Source: DATLLN01 sp963809205
GTDB lineage: Bacteria; Actinomycetota; Thermoleophilia; Gaiellales; JAICJC01
Direction of reading: 5' to 3'
DNA: 7,241 nucleotides
NCBI GenBank assembly: GCA_963809205.1
Contig: CAWEIS010000018.1
Location: forward strand, 1-7,241
Shown piece after piece: positions 1-5,268 of the stretch (positions within the stretch are counted from its first letter, which is position 1; each line of letters begins with the position of its first letter). The notes under the pieces were generated by a model. The model saw only the letters and a program-made list of their open reading frames with translations, had not been told where the DNA came from and made no database searches. Both the position numbers and the translations under genes were made by a program.

Positions 1-23
1 TCCCGCGACGGCCGCGTAGCTCC

Positions 24-302
24 TCAGGCCGCGATCTGCGAGCCGTGCCACCGCCCGATCCGCCTCGCCTTCCCGCCCAGCGGATCGACGGGGCCGAACA
101 CGAGCAGGACGTACTCCGGGTCGTCGGGGTCGGGCTCCAGCCACTCGTGCCAGAGGGGCACCCCGCGGGACGTCGTCTCGGTGCGGAGCGCCTCGTGCTC
201 CGCACGGTCGGGGTGGGTGTTCCACGCCCGCTCGATCAGCTCCGCCGCATCCTCGGTGGTGGCGGCGATGTGGTGGAGCTCGATATGTGCCAGCTCCGTC
301 AT
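24..302 (-). CDS. Small hypothetical acidic protein (92 aa), divergent from a MarR regulator
   Basis: I do not recognise this protein. It reads as an intact 92-residue soluble product with no signal peptide or membrane segment. The first half is rich in His and Glu (ELHHIAATTEDAAELIERAW), followed by a Trp-containing segment (VPLWHEWLEPDPDDPEYV), a hydrophobic strand (YVLLVFGPVDP) and a basic tail. Third-position G/C bias supports real coding. The ATG at 302 has GGAG four bases upstream and a good -10-like hexamer (TATACT, minus strand 318-313), so transcription would begin only a few bases before the start codon. It diverges from the MarR-family gene with 26 bases between start codons, so it is a candidate direct target of that regulator. 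The function is unknown; the link to MarR rests on shared promoter DNA only. Confidence 0.6.
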   Translation of the reverse strand: MTELAHIELHHIAATTEDAAELIERAWNTHPDRAEHEALRTETTSRGVPLWHEWLEPDPDDPEYVLLVFGPVDPLGGKARRIGRWHGSQIAA

Positions 303-326
303 AGTACTCCAAAGTATACCGTACTA
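302..326. promoter_or_regulatory. Inverted repeat in the divergent promoter, candidate MarR operator
   Basis: TAGTAC at 302-307 and GTACTA at 321-326 form a perfect 6-bp inverted repeat with a 13-base spacer. Inside it, GTATAC (314-319) is itself a palindrome and supplies overlapping -10-like hexamers in both directions: TATACC at 315-320 on the plus strand and TATACT at 318-313 on the minus strand. The left arm touches the minus-strand start codon. MarR proteins commonly bind inverted repeats overlapping their own promoters, so autoregulation together with control of the 24-302 gene is a reasonable inference. The AT-rich run stands out sharply from the surrounding 70% GC sequence. Confidence 0.5.
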
Positions 327-328
327 CG

Positions 329-790
329 GTGCATATCGCCAGAGATGGCAGGGTCGCGCGGACCGGTGACGAAGACCGCGCGGTGCCGGACACGCCACGC
401 ATCGGACGCGAGCAGCTGGCGGACGTCGCGCGCTTCCGGCTCGCGCTTCGCCACTTCGAGCACCGCACCGCCCAGGTCGTCAAGCGCTGTGGCCTGACGC
501 CGCAGCGCTACCTGCTGCTGCTGGTGGTGGAGACCACCCGTGAGCGCGGCGGAGCCACGGTGTCCGGCATCGCCCGCGACCTGGAGATGCCGCAGACCAC
601 GGTCACCGATCTGGTGGCGCGCGCCGTCGACACCGGACTGCTCGACCGCACCGCCGGCGCCGACGGCCGGGTCAGCCACATCGGGGCGACGGCGGAGGGC
701 CGGCGGCGGCTGCTGGACGCCGTCGATGCGCTCCGGGCGGAGCGCTCGCAGCTCCGCCGGGCGCTGGTCGAGCTGACCAACCTGATCTGA
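329..790 (+). CDS. MarR-family winged-helix transcriptional regulator
   Basis: This is a 153-residue cytoplasmic DNA-binding protein of the MarR family, dimeric regulators that usually repress neighbouring genes and release DNA on binding a ligand or on oxidation. From the GTG at 329, residues 28-52 form the first dimerisation helix, and CGLTPQRYLLLLVV (54-67) matches the family's helix before the HTH. Residues 77-103 hold the helix-turn-helix with recognition helix MPQTTVTDLVARAVDTG. The wing follows (DRTAGADGRVSHIGATAEG, 106-124), and a long C-terminal helix closes the dimer interface. Cys54 is the only cysteine. The start is uncertain: GTG 329 would be leaderless, with TATACC ending 8 bases upstream, while GTG 383 gives a 135-residue protein that still contains the whole fold. 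The gene ends 4 bases before the convergent TOPRIM gene. No ligand can be inferred. Confidence 0.85.
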   Translation: MHIARDGRVARTGDEDRAVPDTPRIGREQLADVARFRLALRHFEHRTAQVVKRCGLTPQRYLLLLVVETTRERGGATVSGIARDLEMPQTTVTDLVARAVDTGLLDRTAGADGRVSHIGATAEGRRRLLDAVDALRAERSQLRRALVELTNLI

Positions 791-794
791 GTCG

Positions 795-1352
795 TCAGAC
801 GTGCGACAGCGCGATGTCGAGGGGACGTGGCACGCGATCCAGCTCGAGCGCCTGCACCAGCAGCCGCGCGTATCGAACCTTGCGGCTGCCGCCGCTGCCC
901 ATGAACCGGCGCAGCTGCTCGTGCAGTGGCCGGCCCCTCCACGCAGGCTGTTTCTGCAGGGTGCGGAACGGCCCCAGGTCGCCCTGGACGGCGAGCACCT
1001 CCTCGACCCGCCCGGTCCCGAGCGCGCGGATCAGCTCGTCCTCGAGATCGGCGTCGCAGACGCCGAATCCCAGCCGCTCCATCCCCTCGCGTGTCAGGTC
1101 GGAGCCGAGGCCGGCGCGCTCCAGGCCGAGCCGGTAGTCGCGCTCCTCGCCGGCGTCGCACATCCCGGCGAGCCGGATCCCGAGGCCGTCCGGCCCGTAC
1201 CGGCGCAGGTAGCGGCCGATCGCCTGGGCGCCGCCGATCGGCACGACGGCGACGCCCTCGGCCGCCAGGTCGCGGCCGCGGAGCTCCGCCACGCCCTCTA
1301 CGGCGCGCTGATCGCTCACTCCCTCGACGAGGATCACTGCCCGCTGCGTCAT
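795..1352 (-). CDS. Stand-alone TOPRIM (OLD-like) domain protein
   Basis: This 185-residue protein carries a TOPRIM metal-binding fold of the kind found in OLD-family nucleases, but without the ATPase half. Residues 5-14 (AVILVEGVSD) give the first strand with the conserved Glu10 and the EGxSD signature. The acidic motif follows strand LAGMCDAGEERD (61-72), with Asp66 and Glu69/Glu70 where canonical TOPRIM has DxD. CDADLEDELIRALG (99-112) and the C-terminal block RKVRYARLLVQALELDRVPRPLD (158-179) resemble the C-terminal parts of OLD-type TOPRIM proteins. I chose ATG 1352 over the upstream in-frame ATG at 1430 because the fold starts immediately after it and the longer version would run into the divergent polymerase gene. 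The neighbour across 19 bases is a LigD-type polymerase, hinting at DNA repair or processing. Nuclease activity is inferred, not shown. Confidence 0.75.
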   Translation of the reverse strand: MTQRAVILVEGVSDQRAVEGVAELRGRDLAAEGVAVVPIGGAQAIGRYLRRYGPDGLGIRLAGMCDAGEERDYRLGLERAGLGSDLTREGMERLGFGVCDADLEDELIRALGTGRVEEVLAVQGDLGPFRTLQKQPAWRGRPLHEQLRRFMGSGGSRKVRYARLLVQALELDRVPRPLDIALSHV

Positions 1353-1357
1353 GGCCG

Positions 1358-1363
1358 TATCAT
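1358..1363 (+). promoter_or_regulatory. Candidate -10 element for a leaderless polymerase-domain transcript
   Basis: TATCAT lies in the 19-base gap between the divergent TOPRIM and polymerase genes and ends 8 bases before the ATG at 1372. No Shine-Dalgarno sequence lies between them; the intervening bases are pyrimidine-rich. This spacing would put the first transcribed base at or next to the start codon. No convincing -35 is visible. Confidence 0.4.
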
Positions 1364-1371
1364 TTCCCCCG

Positions 1372-2388
1372 ATGGCCGAAACCGCGAGAGTCGACGTGGA
1401 GGCGGCGGGGCGGACGATCTCGGTCTCCAACCCGCAGAAGGTGTTCTTCCCCGAGCGGGGCGAGACGAAGATCGACCTGATCCGCTATTTCCTGGCGGTC
1501 GAGGAGCCCGCCATGCGCGCGCTCGGCGGACGGCCTGTGCTGCTGGAGCGCTACCCGGACGGGGCCGGTGGATCGTCGTTCTTCCAGAAGCGGGTGCCCA
1601 AGAACGCGCCCGACTGGTTGGAGACGACCACCGTGCAGACCCCCAACGGCACGCCGTCGCAGGCCCTGGTCGCCGCGGATGTCGCCCACCTGGTCTGGGC
1701 GATCAACATCGGGACGATCGGGATGCACGCGTGGCCCTACCACGCCGACGACCCCGATCACGCGGACGAGCTGCGCCTGGACATCGACCCGTCGCCTGGG
1801 GTGACGTTCGCGATGGTGCAGGAGGCGGCTTCGGAGGTGCGACGGCTGCTCGACGAGTTCGGCATCGAGGGCGGCCCCAAGACCACGGGGCGAAACGGCA
1901 TCCACGTCTACGTGCGCCTGGTGCCGGACCGCGATTCGTATGCCGTAAGGGCTGCCGCGGTCGCCGTCGCCCGCGAGCTGGAGCGGCGCCGCCCGGACCT
2001 GATCACGGCGGCGTGGTGGAAGGAGGAGCGCGGCACGCGGGTCTTCATCGACTTCAACCAGAACGCGCCCCACAAGACCGTGCTGGGGACGTGGACGGTG
2101 CGGCCGCGGCCGGGAGCGCAGGTCTCGACACCGTTCAGATGGGACGAGCTCGAGGCGATCGTGCCCGACGAGCTGACCATCGTGACGGTGCCCGAGCGGG
2201 TGGCCGCCGGCGGCGATCCGTGGGAGCCGCTGAGCGCCGAGCCGCAGCGTCTCGAACCGCTGCTCGAGCTGCACGAACGGGACATGGCCGCCGGGTTGAT
2301 GGACGCGCCCTGGCCGCCCGTCTATCCGAAGATGCCGAACGAGCCGGCCCGCGTCGCGCCCAGCCGCGCGCGCAAGCCCGCCGACTGA
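1372..2388 (+). CDS. Stand-alone LigD-type DNA polymerase/primase domain (PolDom)
   Basis: This 338-residue protein is an archaeo-eukaryotic-primase-type polymerase like the polymerase domain of bacterial ligase D and the mycobacterial stand-alone PolD proteins. These fill gaps, add nucleotides (often ribonucleotides) and can prime synthesis during end joining or excision repair. The N-terminus has the family pattern SNPQKVFFPERGETKIDLIRYF (19-40). WAINIGTIGMHAWPY (109-123) leads into the catalytic RLDIDP, with metal ligands Asp137 and Asp139. The nucleotide-binding motif is KTTGRNGIH (170-178, His178), and the third acidic residue is Asp227 in VFIDFNQN. All three catalytic acids are therefore present. 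There is no ligase or phosphoesterase domain and no Ku gene in the window. ATG 1372 is preferred to ATG 1351, which overlaps the TOPRIM start codon and lacks a ribosome site. The gene ends 3 bases from the convergent GNAT-like gene. Confidence 0.9.
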   Translation: MAETARVDVEAAGRTISVSNPQKVFFPERGETKIDLIRYFLAVEEPAMRALGGRPVLLERYPDGAGGSSFFQKRVPKNAPDWLETTTVQTPNGTPSQALVAADVAHLVWAINIGTIGMHAWPYHADDPDHADELRLDIDPSPGVTFAMVQEAASEVRRLLDEFGIEGGPKTTGRNGIHVYVRLVPDRDSYAVRAAAVAVARELERRRPDLITAAWWKEERGTRVFIDFNQNAPHKTVLGTWTVRPRPGAQVSTPFRWDELEAIVPDELTIVTVPERVAAGGDPWEPLSAEPQRLEPLLELHERDMAAGLMDAPWPPVYPKMPNEPARVAPSRARKPAD

Positions 2389-2391
2389 CCG

Positions 2392-2844
2392 CTACGGCCG
2401 GGCCGCGTACTCCACGCGCGGGAACGGCCAGTCGCGCTCCAGCCAGTCGTGCACGGCGCGGTGGAGCGGCGCGTCGAGGTCGGCCCGTGCCTCCGTCACC
2501 CACGACCTGACGTCCGCCGCGCGCTCGTCGCCCGCCAGCGGGTAGATGTAGACGCAGCCGACGACGTCGTCATCCGGATCGAGCACCGTGTACGTGAACC
2601 CGCGGCGCGCCTGGAAGTCCCCGTCGTGCCGGAGCAGGTCGGCCATGTTCTGGTCGAGTGTCATCTCGTGGGGCCAGTTGCCCGCTTCGAACCCCGGCGT
2701 GCGGTGGATGTGCTCCATCGACGACGACCACGCCGCGTGGTCGCGGGCGTTGTGCTCGCCGGTCAGGGGCTCCAGCCGGAACCCGGGGCCGTCGAGCGTC
2801 ATCGGCGGCTCGAACCCCTCGGGGGCGAAGGACGGTTCGGTCAT
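2392..2844 (-). CDS. GNAT-like N-acetyltransferase family protein
   Basis: This 150-residue soluble protein resembles a group of actinobacterial proteins annotated as GNAT family acetyltransferases. After an 18-residue leader, FRLEPLTGEHNARDHAAWSS (22-41) is the usual first strand and helix. FTYTVLDPDDDVVGCVYIYP (82-101) is the central beta hairpin of the fold. ADVRSWV (109-115) is followed by a helix DAPLHRAVHDWLERDWPF, then the final strand VEYAARP. The usual acetyl-CoA pyrophosphate loop (R/Q-x-x-G-x-G/A) is absent: the region after RSWV reads TEARADLDAPL. Acetyl-CoA binding is therefore unproven and the assignment rests on overall pattern. The ATG at 2844 has no Shine-Dalgarno sequence but has TAGGCT ending 6 bases upstream. 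It diverges from the EamA transporter with 34 bases between start codons. The substrate is unknown. Confidence 0.65.
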   Translation of the reverse strand: MTEPSFAPEGFEPPMTLDGPGFRLEPLTGEHNARDHAAWSSSMEHIHRTPGFEAGNWPHEMTLDQNMADLLRHDGDFQARRGFTYTVLDPDDDVVGCVYIYPLAGDERAADVRSWVTEARADLDAPLHRAVHDWLERDWPFPRVEYAARP

Positions 2845-2850
2845 GGCGGC

Positions 2851-2856
2851 AGCCTA
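2851..2856 (-). promoter_or_regulatory. Candidate -10 element for the GNAT-like gene
   Basis: On the minus strand this reads TAGGCT, a TAnnnT hexamer, and ends 6 bases before the ATG at 2844. No ribosome-binding sequence separates them, consistent with a leaderless transcript. The assignment is by spacing and consensus only. Confidence 0.35.
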
Positions 2857-2864
2857 CCGGTGCA

Positions 2865-2870
2865 TAGACT
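2865..2870 (+). promoter_or_regulatory. Candidate -10 element for the EamA transporter
   Basis: TAGACT ends 8 bases before the ATG at 2879, the same distance as in front of the polymerase-domain gene. The sequence between (CGTCTGCG) has no ribosome site. No good -35 is visible about 17 bases upstream, where the divergent gene already begins. Confidence 0.4.
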
Positions 2871-2878
2871 CGTCTGCG

Positions 2879-3700
2879 ATGACGGTCGCGCTAGGACTGT
2901 TCGCGGCTGTCGGGTGGGCGTTCGTGACCCTCCGGCTGGCGAGCGTCAGCCGCGGCCTCGACCCGGCGGTGGCGATGTTCGTGCTGCTCGGCGCCAGCCT
3001 GGTGCTGACGGCGCCGCTGGGGCTCGCGCTGGACGGCGTGCCGCCTGCACACAGCCGCGGGCTGGCGGCCGCAGCTGCCGCCGGGCTGCTCGAGATGAGC
3101 GGCTTCCTCTGCTACCTGCGGGCCGTACAGCGGGGCTCGATGGCGGTGATCGCGCCGCTGATCGGGCTCGAGGGCGGCGTCGCCGCGGTGATCGCGGTGA
3201 TCGGCGGCGAGGCCGTCAGCGCGACTCTGGCCGTCGGCATCGTGATGGCCGCGCTGGGGGCGTCACTGGCATGCGCGGCTCCCGGCGAGCGCACCGCTGC
3301 AGGCGCCGGGTGGGCGCTGCTCGCCGGCCTGCAGTTCGGCGTCATGCTCACCCTGTTCGGCGCCACGGACGAGCTCGGTGCGTTCAACGCCGTCACCGTC
3401 GCCCGGCTGACCGCGCTCGCCGTGCTGCTGCCGGTGCTCGCCGTCCGCGGCTGGCAGCCGACGCCCCGGCCGGTGCTCCGGCGGATCGCCGAGTGCGGGC
3501 TGGTGGACGCGGTCTCCTTCGGCGCGTTTGCCGCAGCCGCCGCGCGCGGCCCGGTCAGCGTCGCGTCAGTGTGCGCCGCGCAGTTCTCGACCGTCAGCGT
3601 GATCGTTGCGATCATCGTGCTCCGCGAGCGCCCAGCGCCCGTGCAGCTGGTCGGCATCGGGCTGACGCTGGTCGGGACGACGGTGCTGGCGGCGGTATGA
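2879..3700 (+). CDS. EamA/DMT-superfamily membrane transporter
   Basis: This 273-residue integral membrane protein belongs to the drug/metabolite transporter superfamily, with two tandem EamA repeats of about five helices each. The first repeat runs from MTVALGLFAAVGWAF to about residue 135. Its inner helices include the family signature ending in CYLRAVQRGSMAVIAPLIGLEGGVAAV (80-106), the 'alpha-helix then xxGxxAxxxPxxxLxPxxxxL' region in EamA proteins. The second repeat starts near GAGWALLAGLQFGVML and ends with RGPVSVASVCAAQFSTVSVIVAIIVLRERP and a last hydrophobic helix. The length is a little short of the typical 290-300 residues. Members export metabolites, amino acids or drugs; the substrate cannot be read here. 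ATG 2879 places the first membrane helix at the N-terminus, and earlier in-frame starts lie inside the divergent gene. It converges on the C1q-like gene with 17 bases between. Confidence 0.85.
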   Translation: MTVALGLFAAVGWAFVTLRLASVSRGLDPAVAMFVLLGASLVLTAPLGLALDGVPPAHSRGLAAAAAAGLLEMSGFLCYLRAVQRGSMAVIAPLIGLEGGVAAVIAVIGGEAVSATLAVGIVMAALGASLACAAPGERTAAGAGWALLAGLQFGVMLTLFGATDELGAFNAVTVARLTALAVLLPVLAVRGWQPTPRPVLRRIAECGLVDAVSFGAFAAAAARGPVSVASVCAAQFSTVSVIVAIIVLRERPAPVQLVGIGLTLVGTTVLAAV

Positions 3701-3717
3701 GGGGTGGGGTGGCACTG

Positions 3718-4388
3718 CTACCGACCGACGAACACGATCTCGAAGCGGAAGAGCCGGGCGTTCAGGCTGGCGCCGCTGCCCTGCAGTACCTCGACGTGTA
3801 CCGTCTGACCGGCCGCCAGCTGCTCGATCCCGCTGACGGTCTGCGAGGTGAACGCCGGAGAGGGCAGTGCGGGTCCGGCGAACGAGCCGCTCGGCCCGAC
3901 GATCGACGTCCGCCGATATCCGGTGGCGCTGGGATCCCAGTCGACCACGGCCGACACGACGTAGGTGCCGGAGACCGGAGCGACGAAGTTCTCGGTGCTC
4001 GTACCGGTGTCGTGCAGGTCGGCGGTGTCGAAGAACTCGGAGTTCGCATGCAGCACCGTGCCGGTTGCCGCCGGCACCGCCTCCGACGACAGGTTCATGA
4101 CCGAGGCGGCCGGTGCGGCCGCCAGCTTGTCGGAGGTGACGGCGCCGCTGGTGATGTCCGCGGCCTTCACCTGGCCGTCGGAGATCTTCCCGCTGCCGAC
4201 AGCGTCCGTCCCGAGATCCGCGTTCTTGACCTCGCCGTTCTTGATGTCCTCCGACTTGATCGACTCGTCGATGATCTGTCCGCCACCGATGGTGGCCGCG
4301 GCGTACGCGGTTCCCCGAGGGCGGCGAACAGTGCGATCAGGGCGAAGATCATCGCCGCGGACGGTCGCGGAACGCGGAATCTGGTCAC
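3718..4388 (-). pseudogene. Frameshifted gene: secreted or anchored pentad-repeat / C1q-like jelly-roll protein
   Basis: Read with one extra base in the run of four C at 4313-4316 (G on the coding strand), this is a continuous 223-residue protein; as given it is broken in two. Residues 1-31 are a basic start and a hydrophobic helix (AAMIFALIALFAALG), then GTAYAAA: a signal peptide or anchor. Residues 37-91 form about eleven five-residue repeats with a central Ile/Val/Leu (for example ESIKS, EDIKN, GEVKN, ADLGT). The C-terminal 110 residues (FVAPVSGTYVVSAVVDW ... QTVSGIEQLAAGQTVHVEVLQ) look like a C1q/TNF-type jelly roll. The start is GTG 4388 with AGGGAG four bases upstream. Everything after the break is undamaged, so the lesion is recent or a sequencing error; an internal GTG at 4170 would give only a 150-residue fragment lacking the signal. 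It is probably a cell-surface or extracellular protein. The role is unknown. Confidence 0.75.
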
Positions 4389-4392
4389 GTTT

Positions 4393-4398
4393 CTCCCT
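4393..4398 (-). promoter_or_regulatory. Ribosome binding site of the C1q-like gene
   Basis: AGGGAG lies four bases before the GTG at 4388 on the minus strand. It fixes the start upstream of the frameshift and shows that the N-terminal signal segment belongs to the gene. Confidence 0.6.
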
Positions 4399-4437
4399 TG
4401 TAGACGCCGAAGCTCACCACTGCACCGGTGCCCGGCG

Positions 4438-4443
4438 TACACT
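4438..4443 (+). promoter_or_regulatory. Candidate -10 element for the GNAT acetyltransferase
   Basis: TACACT lies 26 bases upstream of the GTG at 4470, leaving room for a leader that contains the ribosome site. A perfect palindrome, GCACCGGTGC (4422-4431), sits immediately upstream, between the expected -35 and -10 positions, and could be an operator. Both assignments are by pattern only. Confidence 0.35.
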
Positions 4444-4455
4444 CGGCCAGCCCCG

Positions 4456-4464
4456 GGAGGGGGG
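4456..4464 (+). promoter_or_regulatory. Strong ribosome binding site deciding the start at 4470
   Basis: GGAGGGGGG lies five bases before GTG 4470. It decides that start over an in-frame GTG at 4428, which has no ribosome site and would add 14 residues unlike a GNAT N-terminus. Confidence 0.65.
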
Positions 4465-4469
4465 TTCCC

Positions 4470-4889
4470 GTGTCACCCGAAATCGAGCGCAGCACCGATC
4501 CCGGCATCCGGCGGCTCCTCAGCGAGCGGATCGACGCACACAACCTGGAGACAACCGGGATCCGGGACTGGCACCCGCTGACGTTCATCGTCCGCGACGG
4601 GGACGGCGAGCTGGCCGGCGGCGTCGAAGGCTGGGAGTGGGGCGGAACCTGCTTCGTGAACTCGCTGTGGGTGCGCGACGACCGCCGCGGCGCCGGGCTC
4701 GGCACGGCGCTGATGGACGCGATGGAGGCCGATGCACGGCGGCTCGGCTGCACCCTGATGGTGCTCGAGACGCACAGCTTCCAGGCCCCAGGGTTCTACG
4801 AGCGGCGCGGGTTCGCCCGTGCCGGCGAGGTCGCCGGCTACCCGCGCGGGGAGGCGTTCATCCTGATGGCCAAGCCGCTCGGCGGCTAG
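4470..4889 (+). CDS. GNAT-family N-acetyltransferase
   Basis: This 139-residue protein is a complete single-domain GNAT, predicted to move an acetyl group from acetyl-CoA to an amine. The first helices carry SERIDAHNLETTGIRDWHPLTFIV. A beta hairpin follows (DGDGELAGGVEGWEWGGTCFVNSLWV), then the acetyl-CoA loop DDRRGAGLGTALMDAMEADAR, which contains the motif A signature R-x-x-G-x-G/A as RRGAGLG. Near the C-terminus is the typical LETHSFQAPGFYERRGFARAGEVAGYPRG, where the Tyr of FYERRGF is the usual general acid. N-termini of this type (NLETTGI ... PLTFIVRD) occur in small actinobacterial acetyltransferases of unknown substrate. The gene has a leader with a strong ribosome site, unlike most of its neighbours. 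It diverges from the C1q-like gene, and its TAG overlaps the convergent acidic-protein stop within CTAG. Confidence 0.88.
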   Translation: MSPEIERSTDPGIRRLLSERIDAHNLETTGIRDWHPLTFIVRDGDGELAGGVEGWEWGGTCFVNSLWVRDDRRGAGLGTALMDAMEADARRLGCTLMVLETHSFQAPGFYERRGFARAGEVAGYPRGEAFILMAKPLGG

Positions 4890-5239
4890 TCGGGTCGCCG
4901 GCTGGCGGCCGGCGCATCCTTGAGATCCGGCTCCGCATCCTCGGGCAGCTCGGGGCCGCCGTCGGTGGTCGCGTCCGCGGCGTCGCCTCCCGCCGGGTCG
5001 ATGCCGCCCTCGGTGGCCGGCTCGTCGGAGCCGGTCGTCTCACCCAGGACGTCGCTGCCCAGCCGCGGGTCGTCCGCCAGCTGCTCGGGCGACGCGTCGG
5101 AACCGCGCAGCTCAGCCGGGACGATGCCCTCGGCCGCAGTCTCGGCCCACGGTCCCTTCTCGCGCAGCTCGGCGTCGTCAGGCGTCGTGCCGCCGCGCTG
5201 CTCGCTCGGCTTGACCTGCTGCTCGTCGTTCTCGGTCAT
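4886..5239 (-). CDS. Acidic, probably disordered conserved hypothetical protein
   Basis: This 117-residue hydrophilic protein is dominated by Asp, Glu, Gly, Ala, Pro and Thr, with one Trp and no hydrophobic core, signal or membrane segment, so it is probably largely unstructured. Its middle contains AAEGIVPAELRGSDASPEQL, DDPRLGSDVLGETTGSDEPATE and ADATTDGGPELPED. I have the impression that blocks of this kind recur in actinobacterial hypothetical proteins, but I cannot confirm it here. The ATG at 5239 follows the cyclase-domain gene by 29 bases on the same strand, so the two may be co-transcribed. No strong ribosome site is visible, and TATCGC about 6 bases upstream of the start could instead be a weak promoter of its own. 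The reading frame stays open upstream as a 553-residue ORF, but that part is antisense shadow across the cyclase gene. No function can be assigned. Confidence 0.7.
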   Translation of the reverse strand: MTENDEQQVKPSEQRGGTTPDDAELREKGPWAETAAEGIVPAELRGSDASPEQLADDPRLGSDVLGETTGSDEPATEGGIDPAGGDAADATTDGGPELPEDAEPDLKDAPAASRRPD

Positions 5240-5268
5240 GTGCCGGCGATACCCCGCACGGCCGCCGC

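Noticed and set aside
1..23. Possible end of a plus-strand gene (…PATAA, TAG at 17-19)
   Set aside because: Six codons at a window edge cannot be distinguished from chance, although a convergent stop here would fit the layout.
328..335. GGTGCATA shared with 2859-2866 upstream of the transporter
   Set aside because: An 8-base match in two places can arise by chance, and the two copies lie at different distances from their -10 candidates.
793..801. CGTCAGACG as a terminator hairpin between the MarR and TOPRIM genes
   Set aside because: A 4-bp stem with a one-base loop cannot form a stable hairpin, and there is no U-tract.
1351..1371. Polymerase-domain start at ATG 1351
   Set aside because: It overlaps the TOPRIM start codon, has no ribosome site, and adds MAVSFPP outside the family's usual N-terminus; ATG 1372 has a -10 at leaderless distance.
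795..1430. Longer TOPRIM protein starting at 1430
   Set aside because: The extra 26 residues precede the first strand of the fold without family resemblance and would overlap the start of the divergent polymerase gene.
801..2510. 569-residue open frame on the plus strand
   Set aside because: It is antisense to the TOPRIM gene and out of frame with the polymerase-domain gene, both of which have clear motifs. It has no domain of its own.
4312..4320. Programmed ribosomal frameshift in the C1q-like gene
   Set aside because: The site TCGGGGA lacks a classic slippery heptamer, and no stimulatory structure or upstream Shine-Dalgarno sequence is obvious; an indel is simpler.
2449..4581. 710-residue open frame on the plus strand
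   Set aside because: It runs antisense or out of frame through the GNAT-like gene, the transporter and the C1q-like gene. Its composition is the Arg-rich pattern of a high-GC shadow frame.
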